NCBI GenBank assembly: GCA_030063045.1
Contig: JAQSEB010000114.1
Coordinates: 3,286,001-3,350,000, forward strand
Source: Pratylenchus scribneri
Taxonomy: Eukaryota; Nematoda; Chromadorea; Rhabditida; Pratylenchidae
Reading direction: 5' to 3'
Length of the DNA: 64,000 bases
Part shown: piece by piece, positions 13,959 to 24,456 of the stretch
Position numbering within the stretch: the first letter of the stretch is position 1
Layout: every line of letters begins with the position of its first letter
The notes under the pieces: generated by a model
Databases searched by the model: none
Told to the model about the DNA's origin: nothing
What the model saw: only the letters and a program-made list of their open reading frames with translations
Position numbers and translations under genes: made by a program

Positions 13959-15980
13959 TTCAAATAAAATATTTGTAGTTTTCTCTGCAAAAAATGAAAA
14001 CAAACAAATCAATTTAAAATCAAATATTCTAAAATCGAAACCTATGTTTCAGTGAAAGAACAAAAAAGAACCAAGTGCGCGAGATTTTATTTTACATAAT
14101 TTTATTAAGCAAGGATTTAAAAAGGACATAATGCCTATAATAAAAGGGCGAATTGTCATTTTAAAATTTTATGGCTACCGTACTTTTTGGAAGTATCGAT
14201 CGAAAAACGGCATGAAAAAAATTTAATTATTTAGTAGAGGCCGGCACGGATTCCGGATTCGTACGGATTCATACAGATCCGTAGTCCGGAATCCGTATAT
14301 TTTCAGATTTTCCGGATTATTTCCGGACCGGATTTTTAGGGGCCTCTGCACTACTAAATTTATCATAAAATTGCAAAAATTCATGATTAAAATATAAAAG
14401 AATGAATTGAATTTGGAATGAAATGAAAAATGAATTCACCTCGCTTCATAGTTTATCTATTTCAATAAATTCCACTCGATTTTACCATCATTAGAATTAT
14501 TTATGTAAATCCTCCTATAGAATCGACAAAATTGGGGAATGGAGGGGAAAAAATAAAATTAATTTTGGTGAAGAATGATTTGATGGGCGATAAAAATAAT
14601 TGTGTATATATCGCCTTGATTGAATGGATTAATTAATCGAATTTCAATTGGGGCTGTCATTTAAATTTATATTTCCCCAAAAAAATTGATGTGCAAATCA
14701 TTATAATGAAGGAAAGGTGTTCAATGCCCATTTGTCTAATGTGTGATTAAGTGGGGGCAGTCCAAGGTCAACATTTTTGTTGAATGAAAGGATACTTTTT
14801 ATAGAAAAAATTGTCTTCTTCATTTTTGCCTTGAAGGGAGAGGATTTTTGGTTGGAAAAAGGATGGATAAAAATGTAAATTCAATTCCGCCGACTGGTCC
14901 ATGTACCAATTGCTGGAGGGAGAATCAATGGACCAAATCTGCCTCCGGACTGGATATATATGGATACGGATCCAAATTGAAATGACAATGTTGCTCTTCC
15001 ATTTCCTTCGGATGGGTGGATGATTAGGCAGTTTTTGGTTGGACAATCGGCAATTGAATCGAATTGGGGGAAAGAGGAAGGGGAATTGAATGCGCAAATG
15101 CAGCAGAAAGAGGAGGAGAAGCAACATTGAAAAGCCATTGTAAAAATGAACAATTGGGCGGGAGGATGAATGGATTGGACATACGCAGACGATTGATTGA
15201 AGCAAAGCAATGATTACCATTGACGGAATAATAAAATTACAATTACAATGCATAATTTTAATCATAATTATTAATTAATCATTTGAGAACATTTAATCAA
15301 AAAATATTCAATTCTTTTTATTTTTTCCATTCATTTTTTCCCTTTTGGTTCATTTTCATGTTTGCCTTTCATTTTTTGGACGGAAAGCCCTTTTTCTAAT
15401 AGAAAATGAGAAGGCTGGCAGCAGTTGGCAACATGAAAAGAGAGAAAAAGAAGGGATAGAGTCATTCTCGACTCTCGAACATTTTTTGAACACTTTATTC
15501 CTTTCTCTCATCTATTTCTCGGGCCAACAATTCCACTCCACTCCTTTCTATTCATGTTGGGCTTCATGTTTGACTCGGCTGGCGGCCGATGGTTTTTTTT
15601 GCACTTTGAATTGAATTTGGCCAAGAAGGAGAGAAGGCAAAAAAAGGGAGTTCATCATGGAAAGGAATGGAAGAGATACGGAAAAAAGGACTTCGACTTC
15701 TCGTTAGCTTCCTTTTTTCATAAAAAAAAAAGTCAGGCGCTCTCCGTTTTTTCATCCCCGAGGCGACCGACCCCAAAGGCAGCATTCGGTCGGCTGCCTC
15801 TATCCAGCAGTGTCTCTTTCCTTCCATCCACCGAATCCTTCATTTATTTATTTGCTTGGCTGGTGGCTGGCTGGTTCATTTTTATCTGACAGCCGGCCGA
15901 TGGAGGAAAGAAAAATGAATGGACAGAACGAAGGAAGGAAGGAGGAATGGAGGGGAGAGACGCCTTCGCCAGCAGCAATA
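13959..15980. other. non-coding, AT-rich, with a foldback at 14.23-14.35 kb
   Basis: No coding region could be supported. Open frames on either strand are short, low in complexity and lack splice context. This is probably the upstream region of the bublin-like gene grading into the 5' domain of the zinc-finger gene. Confidence 0.5.
14233..14358. repeat. small foldback with CCGGATTC/CCGGAATC motifs
   Basis: AGAGGCCGGCAC at the left has its counterpart near the right end (GGGGCCTCTGCAC). The interior repeats CGGATTC and GGAATCC in both orientations. The outer flanks TAGTAG and CTACTA extend the imperfect inverted repeat. It is probably a small MITE or decayed terminal-repeat pair; no clean direct target-site duplication is seen. 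Confidence 0.45.
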
Positions 15981-18900
15981 AAAAATGGGCAAAGCCCTAG
16001 AGGGAAGAATTCGGAGCGACGGAGATGGAAAAAAGCAGCGGGGAGCCAGCCGAGTCATTTTTTCGGGCATCGATTCGTCCATTCCATCCTCGCCAGCAGC
16101 AGTGTCCGTCCGCCCCATTGCCAGCCGAACCACCCTCCTCCTCCCCTCCCCTCCCCTCCCCTCCAGGCAGCTTCATCCCACCACTCCTTCCTCACATCCA
16201 TTTCTTCTTTTGCCCATACAACCAATTCTACCTCGTCCCCTCCTCCTCCTTCCCCTCCTTTTTTCCTCCCAACCACTGTTTTTGTTGCTGTTGGCGTTCG
16301 CCTTCTTTTCTCCATGTTCATCGCCTGAAGTCCTTTGGTAAGTCTTTTTTATTTTTGGGCTTGCCTTTCGTTCAAATTTGAATCAAAAAAATCAAATCAA
16401 GATTCTCGAAAATGGGAAGGGGGACTAATCAAGGGCGATTGACCTTTTTGAAAATTGGAATATTTTTTTGGTGTTTTTTGGGTGTACTAAAAGCCATCGA
16501 GCAAAGTTTGCTAGTAACGGCCAAAAAAAGGCTCGGTTGGTGCCATATGCCGCCACCGACTGCAAACTTTGGCCTTGCGAGGAATGAAAAGAAGGAGAGT
16601 AGGCCAATGAATAGGAAGGGGTAATTTTGGCTACAATTTTTGCATAAATGAGGCAAAAACAAATGAATGATCAAAAACATAGAACAGAAATTCGAATGTG
16701 AATTAAAACAAAATGAAAATTTAATAATTCCATATACAGTACTCTCTCTTTATGAATGAAGTACACAGAAAATGCCCAAAGGAACTTCAACATTTTCTTA
16801 ATTTACAGTAGTAGATGGGATGAAAAGGTGGCTTTATTTAACACCAAAAAGAGTTAATTTAAGAGAAAAGAAAATAAAGGAATACTCCTTCCATTTTATA
16901 ATATTTTTTACCTTTCTCCCCAAAACTGTATTATCAGCATATTTGTGGTTTTTGACTCTTCGATTCCTCCAAAAATAATGATTGATAATTTTGTCCGGTA
17001 TTGCGCATTTCCCCTTTCCTATTCAAAAATCATTTTTTACTTTCATTTTCAGACCGGTCTCCGGCAGTCGTTCTCCGTTTTTTGCGCCTTTGCCGGCTCA
17101 TTGATATGCGCCTGTCCCGGCCAGGAGGTGAGTGAAAGTGCAATCGGGAAATAGGAGACCAACCAAGAGTTCATCCATCTTTCATTCCTTCCTTTTTTGA
17201 ACCCATTTATGGCCATAAATGTTTGATGTTTCCATTCCGCCCCCCCCCCCTCCTTTTTCCATCACGCATTTTGGTTGGCCGCGCGCCAGTCTGACAGAAA
17301 TGCCGGGGGAAGGAGGCTGGCAGGCTTTTTCATCCCCCCAAGTATTATTTTATTAGAGAGTCACGCGCCACCAATCTAAAAGGACGAACTGGCTTTGAGC
17401 CAAGCCATCCAAATAAATGAGTAAGAAAAAACCACCACCACCATCATTGCCCCCTTTCCCCCATTAACCATTAATAATAAGCCATCAGCTGCTTTTTGAC
17501 ATCCTCCTCCCCTCCGGCAATGCCCCCATTTTCACAAATGTGTCATTCATTTCAAATTTGCATTGACAGGCCACCCCAAAATTCTCCGCTGATATAATCT
17601 TTTGTGCCAATTTCAAGCTTAATTTGCATTTTTTGGCCAAAATTGTCGTCCATCCAATTTTACGTCCCCAGCGGCATCTTTCTTAATGGGAGATCGACCT
17701 TAGGGGATGTTACGGCGTTTTTGGGGGTCATTCGAGAGGGCAAAAGGGCAAACCAACATCAGGCGCCAGAAGAACGGGGGAAAATGGTTGGAATGGGCAA
17801 TGTCCAGTATCCACCCTAGCACCAACCAGCACATAGCCTTGCCCTCACCAAACCCTCTTAATGTTCGTTTTTTGCGATGACCTCGAGATGACCGGTGGTC
17901 ATTTCGGGAAATGGATGTGAGGGGCACACAAATAAAAAGGAGAGGAGGGAAAAAATTATATGGCCAAAAACCATTAAACCATTTTTATTTTTGAATATAT
18001 TTCATTCCATCTATTCCCACCTAAAATCGTATAGTTTTGGTTGGTTGCCGACTTTGTTTTTGCATTGGCGATGTTTTCGCGTTCCATTTTATATTTTGCA
18101 TTGGTCATTCATTCATTGCAGCCTGCACTGACCACTGCAGTGGTCATTCTCTACGGGCAAAGAATTGGGTCGCCCCCTCCCCTCCATCCATTCTCATCTT
18201 CTTGCCTTTTTTCCTTGCCAGTCCCTTTCTCGATTATTTATGCGTTGTCCATTTTCCCCACCCAAAAGCCCCGGAGGGTGACAGCCAGTGCCGCAGCTGT
18301 CCTGCGACCTTTTTCGCCCCGAATGACCACTGGTCACTCCGCCGGGGGCGGAAAAAGGGCGAATGGCGAAAACAACGAATATAGAGGGAGGAAAGGGCCT
18401 TGGGGCGGAAGAAGGATGAGGACGAGGATGAGGGAGTGGGATGAATGAAGAGTGCAGGGAAAATTGGGGGAAAAGGCTGAACGCAAACAAAAGGACGACA
18501 AAATAAAAATATATGCGGCAGCCGAAAGGGGGAGGGGGAAGGAGGGCATTCTCGAGAGGAGCTTGGAGCAACGAGAAAGACGAGGGCAAGGCAAAATAGG
18601 CCGGCCGTGCTAGGAACGCCGACAGGGGTCAACGGGAGGACGGGAATGGGGCGGACTGACCGAATAGTGGACATTGGGGAAGGGGCCGAGGGTGGTCGGG
18701 TTTGTTGGGTGGTTGGGTTGTTATTCTCTCATTTTGTTTTCGACTGCCCCTTCGGCGCCTTCCCTTCCTTCACACAAAAGCAGTAGGGCAATTGGCTGCT
18801 GAATGTTTTCCATTTGACCCAGAGAATTTATTCATATTTTTCCCTTAAATCAACCTAATCCCAAATTTGCTTATAATTCATTCCCCCAAGCAAAAAAGTG

Positions 18901-20199
18901 GTCGTTATTTCTTTTTCCCTTTCACCTCATCATAACCAACGGCTGTCCGGGGCCAATAATTTTGCCCCGTCGGTCTCAGCACCAAAAAATTGACACACAC
19001 AAATGAGGGCGGCTGGCAGCAAGAATTGGGCATAACCAACCAACCCACCTCCTCCTCCCTTTACCAAAATGGTCCCCACCAATTTCCAGCAAGAAAAAAC
19101 CAGTTGCTTGTCTTTCCCATTCCTCCCCTCCATTCCCTTCTTTTGGCCGTGCGTCAGCCGCTTCCCCCGTGAGAGTGTTGCCAATGAAAAATAGCTGAGC
19201 AGGCGGCGGACGAGCGAGGGGAATGAATGAATGGAAGGAAGGAAAGAAGGTTGCGTTTTGTTTAGATGGAATGAAAGAAGAATAAAAAAGGAAGAGAGGC
19301 GGCTGGCAATAAGGCAGAATGGGCCCAGCTGCCCGCACGGCCACATTTTTGTCTCTGTTCGCTACTCTTTTTCCCTTCTCCTTTTCCAACCTTCCCTCAA
19401 CAATGATGAACAGAACACTGCTTTTGGTGAGTTGTTCGCCTTGCTGCCAGCCGCTCTCGCCTCACTCATCTTCGCTCACAGTTATTTTTGAGAGTCTTGT
19501 GACTGTCTTCCACTCCCCTCCCCTTTCTATGCCTGGCAGCTGACTTTTTTGAGCGGCCAAAACAAAAATGCTGAGCACATTGTGAGAATTGTTGGCTGCC
19601 AAAAGTGCCAACGGCATTCCCCCCTTCCCTTTTTGTTTCATTTCGTCTTTTGGCACTCGTTCAATTCCTCCTCCTCCCAATTCCCGCGTGTCGCGTGAGC
19701 CAAAAGTTTCCTCTATAGGGAAAAAAGTGGGGCTTCTACGTGAGGAAGGGGGCGAGTGCTTTTTTGCGCCCTTTCCACTTCCCCGCACACCTTACCCCCT
19801 CAGAGAATGCTCACAGCCCAACCCAGCCAATCATGTGCCTTCAACCACTCCCCTCCTCCTCTCACCACTTTTTTTTGCCTCTTCCCCCTTAATAATCGCC
19901 CTCATTTTTTTCAGAACTACCCTTCAGCGACAGCAGCACGAGCAAGCATTATTGCAGCAAAAAGTGCACTCTCAAATACCCTAAAAGAAGAATAATTAAC
20001 CAAAAATGGCAATTCCCGTGTACCAATGTTGCCAAAATGGCAAATGATCCGTTGGGAAGAGGGAAAAAAGTAGCAAAAAGTGATTGAAAAGGAATAGGGA
20101 AAAACGAAGGAATCACTGCCATTCTCCTCTACTCAATTTCCTGCCACTTTTCATTCATTCCTTCATTTTTGTGTTCACCCGAAAAACCATCTTCAACGG
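15981..20199 (+). other. candidate 5' untranslated exons and introns of the zinc-finger gene
   Basis: There is no good coding frame, but strong splice signals occur on the plus strand. A donor TTTG/GTAAGT lies near 16340. A candidate internal exon at about 17053-17130 is bracketed by CATTTTCAG and GAG/GTGAGT. A donor lies near 19430 and an acceptor TTTTTTCAG at about 19914. The strand is pyrimidine-rich, with a CCCCT repeat near 16140-16165. This would suit non-coding leader exons for the gene starting at 20200, but transcript data are needed. Confidence 0.35.
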
Positions 20200-21145
20200 A
20201 TGATCTCCAATCTTAGCTTGCCTCCAGCCCCACCACTCAGTTCGGCTGAATCCCATCAAATGGAATCCAATGAGGGCACTCCAACCCCGCCAAACAGTAC
20301 ATCGGGCACTTCGCCCACAACCACCTCATCCACCCCCGGAGCCATTCAACAGCAACAACCACCGCAAATGATGATTTCGCCAACATCGGCTGGCCAAGGA
20401 GGAATTCAGCACCCATCAAATGGACATCAAAGAACAAATCGGACATTTTTTAGGCCCCCAGGACTTGGTCCAGAAGGCCCGGATGGGGCTGAATCATTCC
20501 CAACGAATGTTCAAGTTTGCCCGCATTGTGGCTTCAGTTGTTCCTCCAAATTCCACTATAATTCGCATATGAACACCCACACAACCCATCAATGCCCAAT
20601 GTGCACTTATCAGTCCCGGACGGAGGGCCGACTCAAAAAACATATCCAACAATCGCATACACATGAACAAAGGGTGGCAGCCGGTATTTGCATTACATCG
20701 CCACCACCGCCTCCAACAATGCCACCTTCTGGCCAAGACCAACAACAGAATTCACCGTCCTCATTTGGTTGGGACATTGCCACCCAATTTTGAACAACAA
20801 AAACAGCAAAATGGCAATGGCACTTTTGGCCAAAATATGCTCAACCATTTTCAGAATCAAGTGAGTAAAATAATATAAATTATTATCCCCACTAATAATT
20901 TTAGGGTCAATTCCTCAACAATTTGCCATTTTATTGCCAACAATGTGAAATTGCCTTCAAAGATGCGTATGTCCTTCCCCATTCCATTCATTCCCTCCAT
21001 CAATGCCACCAATTTCAGAGTCCTTTACCAACTCCATTGCGGCTATCATTCCATCGAAAGCCCATTTAAATGCAACAGATGTGGGAATATTTCACGTTCT
21101 GCTTTGGATTTCAATTTGCACCTTTACCAGGCAAAACATGAATGA
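20200..21145 (+). CDS. hunchback/Ikaros-like C2H2 zinc-finger protein, possibly frame-broken
   Basis: Probable transcription factor of the hunchback/Ikaros-like family (in C. elegans hbl-1, ztf-16, ehn-3). After a Ser/Thr/Pro/Gln-rich N-terminus come two fingers, CPHCGFSCSSKFHYNSHMNTH and CPMCTYQSRTEGRLKKHIQ with its closing histidines, both C-x2-C-x12-H. The C-terminal pair is typical of the family's dimerisation fingers: YCQQCEIAFKDAVLYQLH across an intron (20949-21019 region), then FKCNRCGNISRSALDFNLH with H-x5-H spacing, and a stop at 21143-21145. The frame of the first exon runs into a stop at 20791-20793. The frame that splices into the C-terminal fingers is shifted by one base across about 20680-20790, and I found no intron that repairs it. 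No central DNA-binding fingers are visible between the pairs. Confidence 0.7.
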
Positions 21146-21532
21146 ACAAAACAAAACAAAAAACACTCCAATCAAATTTAAATATTTACTCATTTTGTCA
21201 ATGCCAACCAATTCCCCCCTCCCCCAAAATTCCACTTTCTTCGCTTGACCTCTTACCGGTTCTCCATTGTTAAACTCAGGGAATTGTACCGTCGTTGACC
21301 GGAAAAGGCCTCGCGTTTTTTCACTATCATTTTCCTCCATATTTGCCCCCCCCCCCCCCTTAATTATTCTATTTTGGCCGAGTATTTTATTTATGTCCCA
21401 CTCCTTCCAATTTGCCCATTTCGCTCAAATCCCCATTCCCCCATCAATTTTAATAAATAAATTTATTCGGATCGCTCTTAATTTGGAGGCCAATTTGCCA
21501 TCAATCCTCCATATTTTGGCGATCATTATTAA

Positions 21533-22176
21533 GGCCCGGATAGTTATGCATTTAAAAACAGCAAAATATGCGCATAAAATATGCACAAAAAATGAAAAAT
21601 ATGCACAAAAATATGCAAATAAAATTGAATTTTTCTGCCTTTATAGCAATTTTTTTGAATTTTTCAAAACCAATTTTACTACATTTTCAGAGAAAAATGC
21701 TTAAAATAGCTTTAAATAGGTTTTTTCGTCCAAAAAAATATTTATATGTGACAGGATTCGAACTCTAGACCCCACGTAAGTTTGCATTCGAAAGACTACT
21801 CTCTCCGCTATTCAGCCAAAAATTTTCAGCTGCCAAGATTGGCTATTTTTATCAATTGAAAACCAAAAATGCAAATTTTTTTTATCTTTTCAAGATTTTT
21901 TTGACAAATTTAATGCAATTTATTAAATCTCAATTCTAAAATTTTCATTTTTATTGCATTTTTGATTGAAAATTTCCCTAAAAATGACAAAATATGCATA
22001 ATATGCGGAAAAAATGCAAAATATGCAAATATGCATAAAAAGTCGAAAATATGCAAAAATATGCATCTTAAAATACACGTTTTCGGCACCAGACAAAGTT
22101 AAAAACTATTTTTTTATTCATATAAACACGTTACAATGCCAGGAAAAAAATATGCATTTGCATAACTATCCGGGCC
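21533..22176. mobile_element. 644-bp TTAA-flanked element with terminal inverted repeats
   Basis: The left end GGCCCGGATAGTTATGCA is repeated exactly in reverse complement at the right end (TGCATAACTATCCGGGCC). TTAA lies immediately outside both ends (21529-21532 and 22177-22180), as piggyBac-type transposition leaves. The interior is AT-rich and dominated by scattered ATGCA/AAATATGC motifs, with no transposase frame, so it is non-autonomous. A tRNA-like stretch lies inside. Confidence 0.8.
21754..21810 (-). repeat. tRNA-like segment inside the TTAA element
   Basis: On the minus strand TAGCGGAGAGAGTAGTC (21794-21810) resembles box A, and GAGTTCGAATCC (21754-21765) resembles box B. The arms do not fold into a full cloverleaf. 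It could be a pol III promoter remnant or a nested SINE fragment. Confidence 0.4.
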
Positions 22177-22180
22177 TTAA

Positions 22181-23297
22181 TCATTATTATCCTCCCCTCT
22201 TCATTTTTGCATACACATCCATTCTACCTCATTTTCATTTCACATTCATTAAAATGCTTCAATTTTAATATTATTCTCCCAATTTCCATTCATTAATTCA
22301 TTTGATATTTTAATTTTGTTTGTTTGTTTTTCCACAAACCTATACAACCATCCTACACTCAACAACAAATCAGCCACAACCGCAAATCTACCTGAATTGA
22401 CTTTCTTTCTTTTCCTTTCCAAAATACTCGTCATTATTTTTTTTTCCAAAAGCAGATAAGTCGCAAAAATGGACAAAAATTGAATAAAATTAATTTTGAC
22501 AAATTCTAAAACAAATTTATTGTCTCCTTCAATTTGTTCTTAATTCACTCAATTTTTTTATAAATTCTGCCCAATTCATTTTCGTTGATTGATAAAAATT
22601 AACACAAAAAGGATCAAATGAATTTATTTAAAGGAAGATTTTATAAAATTGAAAAAATTGCAGACAAACTTTGGAAAATCATTTTCCAAGATTGGTTATT
22701 TCCTATCTGACAATGAGATTTGAATCAAAAACTAACCAAGGGTTAAAGGTTAATTGTTAGTGATACCATATTCTCTCTTCTTCTCATTTATAGCCGTAGG
22801 CAAAGTCAATTTATTTCTTCCTCGATTTAAAAGAAGGGAAAGAAAGGGGGCCTCTATTTTCAACATACCGTATACTCGCTACTTTCACTTTAACTTCAGA
22901 CAAGAGAAAATTTATGTCCCTCCATTTCTGATAAGTGAAGATTCCCAAAAGCAATGGATTATTTAATAAGGAGGCTCATTATTAGTTGCCAAAATGCAGT
23001 ATTTTGCTTATTGAATTAAATTTATAATAAAGAAGGAAAGGAAAATAAATTAAACAAATTACGAATATTTGGGGTCAATCCAAATGAAAAATTTAATGAA
23101 TCAATCAAATAAATTCCTCCTTATTTTGACTTCTTAGCTTTCTTAGTTTATTATGAAAGTAAATAAAATATTTTTATACTATGTGTAAAATAATTATTTG
23201 CCAAAATTTATGTCTTCTAAATTATACAACTTTTGGTTCTCTCTGTTAAGTCTATATATTTTTAATTAATTAAAAAATTTCACTTAAATTGGTGGAC
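22181..23297. other. non-coding, AT-rich
   Basis: No gene, RNA or repeat could be supported here. It separates the TTAA element from the satellite array. Confidence 0.5.
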
Positions 23298-24456
23298 TTT
23301 GTGTGTTTTCGCTAAGAATAATTCCGCCTGTTTGTGTTTTTTCGCTTAGAATAATTCCGCCTGTTTGTGTTTTCGCTTAGAATAATTCCGCCTGTTTGTG
23401 TTTTTTCGCTTAGAATAATTCCGCCTGTTTGTGTTTTCGCTTAGAATAATTCCGCCAGTTTGTGTTTTCGCTTAGAATAATTCCGCCTGTTTGTGTTTTC
23501 GCTTAGAATAATTCCGCCAGTTTGTGTTTTCGCTAAGAATAATTCCGCCTGTTTGTGTTTTTCGCTTAGAATAATTCCGCCTGTTTGTGTTTTCGCTTAG
23601 AATAATTCCGCCTGGTTTGTGTTTTCGTTTAGACTAATTCCGCCTGTTTGTGTTTTTGCTTAGAATAATTCCGCCTGTTTGTGTTTTCGCTTAGAATAAT
23701 TCCGCCTGTTTGTGTTTTTGCTTAGAATAATTCCGCCTGTTTGTGTTTTCGCTTAGAATAATTCCGCCAGTTTGTGTTTTCGCTTAGAATAATTCCGCCT
23801 GTTTGTGTTTTCGCTTAGAATAATTCCGCCAGTTTGTGTTTTCGCTAAGAATAATTCCGCCTGTTTGTGTTTTTCGCTTAGAATAATTCCGCCTGTTTGT
23901 GTTTTCGCTTAGAATAATTCCGCCTGGTTTGTGTTTTCGTTTAGACTAATTCCGCCTGTTTGTGTTTTTGCTTAGAATAATTCCGCCTGTTTGTGTTTTC
24001 GCTTAGAATAATTCCGCCTGTTTGTGTTTTCGCTTAGAATAATTCCGCCTGGTTTGTGTTTTCGTTTAGACTAATTCCGCCTGTTTGTGTTTTTGCTTAG
24101 AATAATTCCGCCTGTTTGTGTTTTCGCTTAGAATAATTCCGCCTGTTTGTGTTTTCGCTTAGAATAATTCCGCCTGGTTTGTGTTTTCGTTTAGACTAAT
24201 TCCGCCTGTTTGTGTTTTTGCTTAGAATAATTCCGCCTGTTTGTGTTTTTGCTTAGAATAATTCCGGTTTTCACTTAGAATAATTCCGCCTGTTTGTGTT
24301 TTCGCTTAGAATAATTCCGCCTGGTTTGTGTTTTCGTTTAGAATAATTCCGCCTGGTTTGTGTTTTCGTTTAGAATAATTCCGCCTGGTTTGTGTTTTCG
24401 TTTAGACTAATTCCGCCTGTTTGTGTTTTCGCTTAGATTCATCTAACTAATTCCGA
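23298..24456. repeat. 31-bp satellite array 1 (about 37 units)
   Basis: Head-to-tail units carry the shared parts TTTGTGTTTTCGCTTAG and AATAATTCCGCCTG. Variants include CCAG for CCTG, GCTAAG for GCTTAG, an extra T or G, and GTTTAGACTAATT. The variant order of about 23457-23740 recurs near-identically about 312 bases later, so the array shows higher-order duplication. The last units decay into TTCATCTAACTAATTCCG. Confidence 0.95.

Noticed and set aside
21754..21810. Functional tRNA gene
   Set aside because: The boxes are recognisable but the acceptor and T stems do not pair. The same holds for the copy at 1315-1395.
23298..24456. CRISPR array
   Set aside because: The repeat units are directly contiguous with no unique spacers, and the sequence is a eukaryotic genome. 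It is a satellite.
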